Shown: positions 58,019 through 64,000 of the stretch, piece after piece
How the letters are laid out: every line of letters starts with the position of its first letter
How positions within the stretch are numbered: position 1 is the first letter of the stretch
Assembly: GCF_001612745.1 (NCBI RefSeq)
Contig: NZ_BDBA01000002.1
Span: 53,879 to 117,878, forward strand
Direction of reading: 5' to 3'
From: Nocardia amamiensis NBRC 102102
GTDB lineage: Bacteria; Actinomycetota; Actinomycetes; Mycobacteriales; Mycobacteriaceae
DNA: 64,000 nucleotides
Notes under the pieces: model-generated
The model's database searches: none
What the model saw: only the letters and a program-made list of their open reading frames with translations
Told to the model about the DNA's origin: nothing
Program-made: the position numbers and the translations under genes

Positions 58019-58209
58019 GTCGCCGACGCTACCCCGGACCACCGACGGCGCCGCGAAGCCAACTGTCGCGAACAGCGCGATGCTGATCCCGGCCACCGGG
58101 GCCACATCGGCGGCGCCTACCGGCTGACCCGACTGATGATGCGCCAGCCATGCCCACACGGTGCCATCGGCCGAGCACGGAGTGTGCCGCCTGAGCAAAC
58201 CGGTCCCGT

Positions 58210-59175
58210 CTAGTTGGGCACAGTCACGACCACGTTTCCGCGCTTGTGCCCTTGATCGACATACCGATGGGCCTCGACGATCTGGTCGAGGTCGTAACGC
58301 CGGTCGATGACGATGGTGAGCTTGTCCGCCTCGAGCAGCTCTCGCAGATATACCAGCCCTTCGTTCTTCCGGACCGACATCCCCGTCAGCACTCTCTTAC
58401 CACCGGTGATCGAGGTCCAGACCGACCAAAGGAGATTGGTCAACCCGCTCGTCGGCAAGTAGCAACCTCTGCTCGTGAGTGCCTTCCTGCACTTCGCGAA
58501 TGAACTCTTGCCGACCGCGTCGAAGATGACGTCATACGAATCACGGTTGAGGGTGAAATCCATGCGGGTGTAGTCGATTACATCATCGGCCCCCAACGAC
58601 TTGACCAGCTCGACGTTGCTGGGCCCACACACGGCCGTGACCATAGCTCCGCAGATCTTGGCCAACTGCACAGCGTAGGTGCCGACGCTGCCGGACGCCC
58701 CATTGATGAGGATGCGCTGACCGCTGCGGAGCTTCGCCTTGCCCATGAGGAAGTACAGCGCGGTCGTTGCCCCGTCAACCGCGCCGGCCGACTCCTCGTA
58801 GGTCCGGTTGACGGGCTTCAAAGCCAGCGACGCTGTCTCGGGCAGGCATATGTACTGGGCGTTCGCGCCGATATGGAAGCCGGCAAACCCGAAAACCTGA
58901 TCGCCGGGCCGGAACCGTCGCACCTGCCGACCGACTGCCTCCACCTCACCAGCCAGCTCGGTCCCCAGCGTCCGCATGCTCTTGCGGGGCCGCGTGATGC
59001 CGCTGATGACTCGCCCCCACTTCGGCTTCCCGGCGCGCAGCATGCACTCTGCCGTCGTCACGGTTGTCGCATGCACCTTGATCAGCACAGCACGGTCTCC
59101 GGGGACGGGCTTGCCGACATCGCGCAGCTCGAGCACCTCGGGCGCGCCGTACCTGTCGAAAACGACCGCTTTCAT
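58210..59175 (-). CDS. NAD(P)-dependent alcohol dehydrogenase / quinone reductase (MDR superfamily)
   Basis: A 321-residue zinc-free MDR. MKAVVFDRYGAPEVLELRDV starts the GroES-like domain, with TLGTELAGEVEAVGRQVRRF. The cofactor site is ILINGASGSVGTYAVQLAKI, and GADDVIDYTRMDFTLN follows. Strongly similar in layout to the MDR gene at 43.6 kb. Substrate unknown; such enzymes reduce quinones or enones. Monocistronic. Confidence 0.92.
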   Translation of the reverse strand: MKAVVFDRYGAPEVLELRDVGKPVPGDRAVLIKVHATTVTTAECMLRAGKPKWGRVISGITRPRKSMRTLGTELAGEVEAVGRQVRRFRPGDQVFGFAGFHIGANAQYICLPETASLALKPVNRTYEESAGAVDGATTALYFLMGKAKLRSGQRILINGASGSVGTYAVQLAKICGAMVTAVCGPSNVELVKSLGADDVIDYTRMDFTLNRDSYDVIFDAVGKSSFAKCRKALTSRGCYLPTSGLTNLLWSVWTSITGGKRVLTGMSVRKNEGLVYLRELLEADKLTIVIDRRYDLDQIVEAHRYVDQGHKRGNVVVTVPN

Positions 59176-59311
59176 CGGCTTCTACTCCCTGCGTCGGCGC
59201 ATTACCGAAGCCTCCGGCTCGGTAATCGCAGGCTATGCGACCAGACGATAGGCGCGCTATCCGGAAACACCCCGACACCACCCTGAGAAAACCCGCGGCG
59301 AGGAAGGTCTG

Positions 59312-59674
59312 TCAGCCGACGGTCAGGCAGAAGGGGTGTCCCGCCGGGTCGAGGTATACCCGATACCGTTCGGTGTCGGACTGATGGTCGGCCTTGTCGG
59401 CGCCGAGCGCCAGCACACGAGATTCCGCCTCGTCGAGGTCGTCGACGCGGAAGTCCAGATGGAGTTGCTGGGGGACGTCCTGACTCGGCCACGTCGGCGC
59501 GCGATAGCCGGCTACCTTCTGAAAACCCAGCGCCCAACCGGCGTCCCCGGCCAGGACGACATACTCGCCACTGGCGAACACAATCCCGAATCCGGTGAGT
59601 TCACGGTAGAAATGAGCGAGCGACTCTGGATCAGCGCAGTCGACAGTGATGCCTCGCAGCGTGGCGTTCGTCAT
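59312..59674 (-). CDS. VOC-superfamily protein (glyoxalase-like)
   Basis: A 120-residue single VOC protein: ATLRGITVDCADPESLAHFY RELTGF-type start and C-terminal VYLDPAGHPFCLTVG, typical of Glyoxalase_6-type proteins. The ATG at 59674 is favoured; an ATG seven codons earlier is possible. Function unknown. Confidence 0.88.
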   Translation of the reverse strand: MTNATLRGITVDCADPESLAHFYRELTGFGIVFASGEYVVLAGDAGWALGFQKVAGYRAPTWPSQDVPQQLHLDFRVDDLDEAESRVLALGADKADHQSDTERYRVYLDPAGHPFCLTVG

Positions 59675-59779
59675 GCTCGTTCTCGTTTCGTGCATCGGCG
59701 AATGCTATTCCATGTCTTCGGTTTTCGGGGTTCACGCGGCCGATTCGACGTCGAGCCACGCGGCGACATCGGTGGGTGA

Positions 59780-60271
59780 TCAGCGAGCCGGCGGCGGGAT
59801 CGGGACGATTCCGCGCGGGACCACCCGAAGGTACGGATGAGGGTGAGCAGCGGCGATTTTCGATGCCGGATCCTTGCAGACAACGGTCACGTCGCCGTCC
59901 GGCGCGGAGGAAAACGTCCACAGCGTCATCCATTCCGTCCCGCCGACCATCTCGATCTTCTTCACGTCCGACGAACGCAGATCTTCATTCCGTCCGGAAC
60001 TATCGGTAACCGTGCAGCGAATACTGTCGGCGGCCTCCCCCCATACGGCCGGTGCCCGGATATCGAGCACCGCGTCGGCGGGCACCGGAACTTTCTTGGT
60101 GTCGCCGAGCAAAACGCGGGCCACGCCACCCGGTTCGTCGTGTGCGGCTGTCGTCGTTGCCGCGGCGACCGCGCTCGCCGACGCTGGTTTCTCGCTCGCG
60201 GGAGAGTCGTCGGAACACCCCGCCACGGTGGCGGCGAACAGCGCGGGAAGCGCCAGCCAGCTCAGTTTCAC
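59780..60271 (-). CDS. Secreted lipoprotein, unknown function
   Basis: A 163-residue lipoprotein: signal peptide MKLSWLALPALFAATVAGCS with lipobox VAGC (Cys19), then an Ala/Thr-rich linker. A small beta-rich domain follows (RCTVTDSSGRNEDLRSSDVK, VTVVCKDPASKIAAA). Nocardia and mycobacteria have many such small lipoproteins with one Cys pair (here the two Cys about 48 residues apart). Divergent from the MprF-like gene. No specific function. Confidence 0.85.
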   Translation of the reverse strand: MKLSWLALPALFAATVAGCSDDSPASEKPASASAVAAATTTAAHDEPGGVARVLLGDTKKVPVPADAVLDIRAPAVWGEAADSIRCTVTDSSGRNEDLRSSDVKKIEMVGGTEWMTLWTFSSAPDGDVTVVCKDPASKIAAAHPHPYLRVVPRGIVPIPPPAR

Positions 60272-60578
60272 AGTCGGACCTCTCGTCGCGCCCGCTCGCC
60301 AGGCGATTGGTTCGGATCAGCCGAAGCACTGAGCATGACAACGTCGACAGGGAAAATCCTGGCTACACGCCGAGAAATAGGCAATTGGAGGGCAATCGTC
60401 CGATTCGCCTTTCGACCGGGCCTTTCGGTGACTCATGCCTTCGCGCCCGCGGCCGGGGGCCGGGAAGGGCATTGCCCCTGACGCCGCCGGGTCTGCATAG
60501 TGGGTTGGTGAGGTGATCATCGGGAGGCCACAATGGCGACACTGTCGTGGACGGGGAGACGCCGGGCGGAGCACGGCC

Positions 60579-62015
60579 GTGTCTGACGGACATGGCATGA
60601 CCGGCTCGCGGACGCTGCGCGCCACCGCACTGAGCGGCTACCGGCAAGCCGCGGTCACCGTCACGCCGGGCGCCCGGGCCGTGCTGATCATCGCGGCGCT
60701 TCTGATCGCCGTCGCATTGGCCTACCAGGCCCGGAGGACCTCGTACGACGGCGTCGATCACAACTGGTTCGCCGCTCTCGCGCTGTCCGGCGTGTTCATC
60801 GCCCGCGGGCTGCATCTGCGTCGTCCGGTCACCCTTACGCACGCCACGTCCGCGGTGTTGGTGCTGGTGATCGCTCACCTCGCTTACCGGGCCGAGCAGC
60901 CAGGTCCGGGCTTCATCCTGTTGTCCGCTGCGGGCTTCGTGCTGGTGCTGCCGCTGTCGAGCAGGCCGCAGCCCGAGGAGCTGGCTCGGGTGGCTGCACT
61001 GGTCGGCCGCACCGAAGGCGACCCACTGGCGCCGTTCGCGCTGCATTCGTCCAAGTCCTATTTCTTCGACGCGTCGTCCACCGCGGCGATCGGTTATCGC
61101 ACCCGCTTCGGCATCGCGGCCGTCGCGGGCGACCCGATCGGCGACCGCGCGGCCTTCCCCGAGCTGATCACGGCGTTCTCCGCATTCGCGGCCGACCGCG
61201 GCTGGCGCGTCGCCGTCTTGGGCGCGAGCCCCGAACTGGCCGCGCTGTGGCGGCTGCGCGCGCTGGGACACCGGGGGCTGCACGCGGTCCCGATCGGCCG
61301 CGATGTGGTGCTCGACGTCGACGGTTTCGCTCTCGTCGGGCGCAAGTTCCGCAACCTGCGCCAAGCCGTGAGCCGCACCAAAAACTTCGGTGTCACCACC
61401 GAGGTGGTGTACGAGTCGGCGCTCACCGGGGCGCGACGCCGGGAACTGCTCGCCATCGTCGACGAATGGGGCCAGGGCAGGCAGAACCGGGGCTTCTCGA
61501 TGATCCTGGATCATCTGCTGGACGGGCGAAATCCCGGCATGCTGGTGGTCATCGCCAATCATCCGGAGGGCCGCGCGGCGGGCTTCCAGCGCTACGGCAG
61601 CTCCGGTCACGGGCGGGAGCTGAGCCTGGACGTCCCGTGGCGACGCAAGGACGCGCCCAACGGGCTGGACGAACGCATGATCCTGGATCTTGTCGACTAC
61701 GCGAAAGCGCACGACATCCACCGGATCTCGCTGGCTTTCGCGCCGTTTCCGGAACTGTTCGCCGAGAAACACCGATCGCGCACGGCCAAACTGCTCTTCC
61801 TGGTCGTGCACCTGTGCGACCCGCTGATCCGGCTGGAATCGCTCTACCGGTTCCTGCGCAAATTCCACGCGCTGTCGCGGCCGCGCTATGTTCTGGTCCG
61901 CTGGCGCGAGGTAGTGGTCGCCGCCGCGGCCCTGCTGACACTGGAGTTCGCGCCGCACCGCCGTGAGTACTCCCGCGGCATCCCGACCGCATCCGGAGGA
62001 GCGTCATGGAACTGA
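60579..62015 (+). CDS. MprF-like protein: membrane segments + DUF2156 (phosphatidylglycerol lysyltransferase C-terminal domain)
   Basis: A 478-residue protein. A short N-terminal membrane region (AVLIIAALLIAVALAYQARR, FAALALSGVFIARG, and two more segments up to about residue 150) is followed by the DUF2156 GNAT-like domain: PLAPFALHSSKSYFFDASST, RTRFGIAAVAGDPIGDR, FALVGRKFRNLRQAVSRTKN, GFQRYGSSGHGRELSLDVPW and FPELFAEKHRSRTAKLLFLV. It may transfer aminoacyl groups from tRNA to lipids and alter envelope charge. GTG start with GGAG upstream. It overlaps the next gene by 10 bp. Confidence 0.85.
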   Translation: MSDGHGMTGSRTLRATALSGYRQAAVTVTPGARAVLIIAALLIAVALAYQARRTSYDGVDHNWFAALALSGVFIARGLHLRRPVTLTHATSAVLVLVIAHLAYRAEQPGPGFILLSAAGFVLVLPLSSRPQPEELARVAALVGRTEGDPLAPFALHSSKSYFFDASSTAAIGYRTRFGIAAVAGDPIGDRAAFPELITAFSAFAADRGWRVAVLGASPELAALWRLRALGHRGLHAVPIGRDVVLDVDGFALVGRKFRNLRQAVSRTKNFGVTTEVVYESALTGARRRELLAIVDEWGQGRQNRGFSMILDHLLDGRNPGMLVVIANHPEGRAAGFQRYGSSGHGRELSLDVPWRRKDAPNGLDERMILDLVDYAKAHDIHRISLAFAPFPELFAEKHRSRTAKLLFLVVHLCDPLIRLESLYRFLRKFHALSRPRYVLVRWREVVVAAAALLTLEFAPHRREYSRGIPTASGGASWN

Positions 62016-62944
62016 CCCACAGCGACGTCAAAGCCGCGGCCGAACGAGTGACGGGCCAGGTCAGGCCCGTCGCCGTGGCAGAGGCCGACAGCACGGGCGA
62101 GCTGTGGTTCGCGCTGGAGTTCCTGCAGCACACCGGAAGCTTCAAAGCCAGGGGAGCGCTGAACTTCCTGCTCACTCACCGGGAGAACGGCACGCCGCCG
62201 CCGGTGGGCGTGACGATCGCCTCCGGCGGAAACGCCGGGCTGGCCTGCGCGTGGGCGGCCCGCAACCAGGGCATTCCGGCGACCGTGTTCCTGCCGACCA
62301 CGGCCCCCCGGGTCAAGGTGGACCGGCTCACCTCCTATGGCGCCGAAGTCCGGTTGGTGGGTTCCCAATACGCCGACGCGCTCGCCGCCAGCCGCGAGTT
62401 CGCCAACGATACGGGCGCTCTGCTCTCGCACGCCTACGACAACCCGCTCATCGCGGCGGGAGCAGGCACGCTCATGACGGAGGTCCATGAGCGGATCCCT
62501 GATCTCGGCACCGTCGTTGTCGCGGTCGGCGGAGGCGGATTGTTCTCCGGCGTCGCCACTGCGGCCGATCACTCCGGCATCCGCACCATCGCCGTGGAGC
62601 CCGCCCGCTGCCGCGCTCTGCACGCCGCGATCACCTCGGGACGGGTCGTCGACGTGGAGGTCGACTCGATCGCCGCCGACTCGCTCGGCGCCCGGCGAGC
62701 CTCGGAGATGGCGCTGGCGGCCGCGCGGCGGTATGAGGTCGAGTCGGTGCTGGTCGAGGACGCCGCGATCGTCGCCGCCCGCCGAAGACTGTGGGAGGAG
62801 CGCCGCATCGCGGTCGAACACGGCGCGGCAACCGCTCTGGCCGCGATTCTCGGCGATGAACCGGCGTTCCGGCGTGCCACCGGCGAGCGGGTGTGCGTGG
62901 TGCTCTGCGGGGCGAATACCGATCCGTCGGACTTGGCCGGGTAG
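62006..62944 (+). CDS. PLP-dependent threonine/serine dehydratase-like enzyme
   Basis: A 312-residue fold-type II PLP enzyme. Schiff-base Lys in LQHTGSFKARGALNFLL (Lys47), PLP-phosphate loop VAVGGGGLFSGVATA, and substrate loop IASGGNAGLACAWAARNQGI. C-terminal CVVLCGANTD completes the fold. Family activities are deamination or racemisation of Ser/Thr. Translation is coupled (10-bp overlap) to the MprF-like gene, an unusual pairing. Confidence 0.9.
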   Translation: MELTHSDVKAAAERVTGQVRPVAVAEADSTGELWFALEFLQHTGSFKARGALNFLLTHRENGTPPPVGVTIASGGNAGLACAWAARNQGIPATVFLPTTAPRVKVDRLTSYGAEVRLVGSQYADALAASREFANDTGALLSHAYDNPLIAAGAGTLMTEVHERIPDLGTVVVAVGGGGLFSGVATAADHSGIRTIAVEPARCRALHAAITSGRVVDVEVDSIAADSLGARRASEMALAAARRYEVESVLVEDAAIVAARRRLWEERRIAVEHGAATALAAILGDEPAFRRATGERVCVVLCGANTDPSDLAG

Positions 62945-63083
62945 GCGCACCTCCGCCCTCCGCCTTCGCTCCAGCTCGAACTCTCGCCACGCCGTGCGAC
63001 GGTTCATCAGCGTATTTCCGACGAATCGGACGACACGGGGTTAGGCTCCGGCTGTCGTCTTCGATCCGGACGGAAGGCACACC

Positions 63084-63632
63084 ATGGCACATACCTCTCT
63101 CATGGTTCCGCTAGGCACCGCACTACCCGATTTCTCGCTTCCCGACCTCGACCAGCGGATCTACTCCCGCGAGGACTTCGCGGGCGGACCCGGACTGCTG
63201 GTGGTCTTCGCCTGCAACCACTGCCCCTACGTCAAACACATCGAGGCGGCGCTCGGCGAACTGATCGACTCGCTGCCGTCCATGCCGACCGTGGCGATCT
63301 GCAGCAATGACGCGATCGCCTACCCGGACGACGCGCCACTGCGGCTGCGCGACCAAGCGATCCGGGCGGGCTGGACCTTCCCCTATCTCGTTGACGAGGA
63401 TCAGCAGGTCGGCCGGGCGTTTCGCGCCGCATGCACCCCGGACTTCTTCCTCTACGACGCGAACCTCGAACTCGCCTACCGCGGCGCCTTCGACGAGTCG
63501 ACCCCGGGCAATGGAAAACCGTTGACCGGCAACGACTTGCGCGCCGCTGTCGAGGCCGTGCTGGACGGCAAGCCGGTCCCAGAACCGCACCGGCCCAGCA
63601 TGGGTTGCTCGATCAAATGGCGGGACGCCTGA
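63084..63632 (+). CDS. Thioredoxin-like peroxiredoxin family protein (AhpC/TSA)
   Basis: A 182-residue thioredoxin-fold protein: LGTALPDFSLPDLDQRIYSR and the redox site LLVVFACNHCPYVKHIEAAL (C-x-x-C), cis-Pro region FRAACTPDFFLYDANLELAY. C-terminal GCSIKW is typical of this actinobacterial subgroup. It probably reduces peroxides or disulfides in the cytosol; no signal peptide. Monocistronic. Confidence 0.9.
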   Translation: MAHTSLMVPLGTALPDFSLPDLDQRIYSREDFAGGPGLLVVFACNHCPYVKHIEAALGELIDSLPSMPTVAICSNDAIAYPDDAPLRLRDQAIRAGWTFPYLVDEDQQVGRAFRAACTPDFFLYDANLELAYRGAFDESTPGNGKPLTGNDLRAAVEAVLDGKPVPEPHRPSMGCSIKWRDA

Positions 63633-63722
63633 AGCCAGGGCAAACCGGGAAATAGCCCTGCCGATTTCCGCCCCGATGAGGGACACTGTCCAAGACACCG
63701 GGGACACGGAAGGGGTGGGACG

Positions 63723-64000
63723 TTGGCGACGATCGTCCTCGTACACGGCATCGCGCAGGAACAGGAATCGGCCGACACATTGGAGGCGCGCTGGCTGCCC
63801 GGCCTCGCGGGAGGCGTACGCAACCACGGCGCACCCGACCTCGCGGATAGGCTGTGGCGCACTGGGTCTCCTGGAGATATCTCGACCCGGATGGCGTTCT
63901 ACGGCGATCAATTCCTGATCGAGGGCGCCCAGGGCGCCGGGACGGAACTCGACGACGCGCAACTCGACCTGATGGAAGCGCTCGCCGCCGAATGGCTGGC
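63723..64000 (+). CDS. Alpha/beta-hydrolase-like protein, N-terminal part (cut by window end)
   Basis: A frame from a TTG codon (GGGG site upstream) runs off the right edge. The first strand ATIVLVHGIAQEQESADTLE carries the HG element found at the oxyanion position of esterases and lipases; later visible sequence is GDQFLIEGAQGAG. Catalytic residues lie beyond the window. An ATG is not available nearby. Likely hydrolase, but incomplete. Confidence 0.6.
   Translation, partial: MATIVLVHGIAQEQESADTLEARWLPGLAGGVRNHGAPDLADRLWRTGSPGDISTRMAFYGDQFLIEGAQGAGTELDDAQLDLMEALAAEWL

Noticed and set aside
1..64000. CRISPR array
   Set aside because: No regularly spaced direct repeats of suitable length; the few repeats found occur only twice.

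Overview
The window is high-GC DNA from a mycolic-acid-producing actinomycete, most likely Nocardia or a close relative. The evidence is an antigen-85-type mycolyltransferase (14.0-15.0 kb), a functional MmpL-family exporter plus an MmpL remnant, CYP157-like P450s without ExxR, a candidate IdeR/MntR-type operator, a perfect actinobacterial LexA box, and dense 4-bp stop/start overlaps. The genus is inferred from gene content only.

Left part (1-16 kb), ordinary and accessory genes: the end of a branched-chain amino-acid ABC system; a VapBC toxin-antitoxin pair; a manganese-type ABC transporter behind a DtxR-family-like operator; a recent tandem duplication of an unusual P450 with its leader; a flavin amine oxidase; a lipase-maturation-factor-like membrane protein; an amidohydrolase / methyltransferase / TetR operon; a decayed MmpL gene; a mycolyltransferase; and a hypothetical protein.

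Centre (16.1-39.5 kb), a biosynthetic gene cluster of about 20 genes, nearly all on the minus strand and mostly translationally coupled. Its right half encodes a type III PKS with the exact residue set of 1,3,6,8-tetrahydroxynaphthalene (THN) synthase, a MomA-like cupin, a DegT aminotransferase, an O-methyltransferase and an NphB/CloQ-type (ABBA) aromatic prenyltransferase. This is the logic of furaquinocin/naphterpin-type aminonaphthoquinone meroterpenoids. An MmpL exporter follows, and then an intrinsic terminator. The left half is a second, 12-gene unit: fatty acyl-AMP ligase, acyl-CoA dehydrogenase, a stand-alone thioester-reductase-like SDR, a second SDR, a middle+phosphohistidine-domain protein, an acyl carrier protein, a winged-helix protein, an ATP-grasp+phosphohistidine protein, a maleylpyruvate-isomerase-like protein, a WrbA quinone reductase, an acyl-CoA-synthetase-like ligase and another O-methyltransferase. 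The two phosphohistidine proteins look like a split rifampin-phosphotransferase/PEP-synthase enzyme built around an ACP. I do not recognise this combination from a characterised pathway, and it is the best candidate here for an undescribed system. A StrR/NovG-type ParB-domain activator (38.4-39.5 kb), with a clear -10 box and a 27-bp palindrome at its start site, is the likely pathway regulator.

The right edge of the cluster (36.5-41.8 kb) is scarred. It holds a transposase remnant, a 5'-truncated galE remnant joined to an Ala/Pro-rich HTH gene, and stretches without genes, consistent with acquisition or rearrangement.

Right part (41.8-64 kb), mainly chromosomal genes: LysR/DUF1330 divergent pair, MDR dehydrogenase, tRNA-Ala(GGC) with a strong terminator, an orphan LexA box and repeated hairpins, DsbA-like membrane protein, GNAT, MFS-phosphoglucomutase pair, DUF190, EmrB-type MFS with divergent TetR, sugar-lactone oxidase, sirtuin, ArsC, VOC proteins, AraC regulator, another MDR, lipoprotein, MprF-like protein with a threonine-dehydratase-like enzyme, a thioredoxin-like protein and a truncated hydrolase-like gene at the end.
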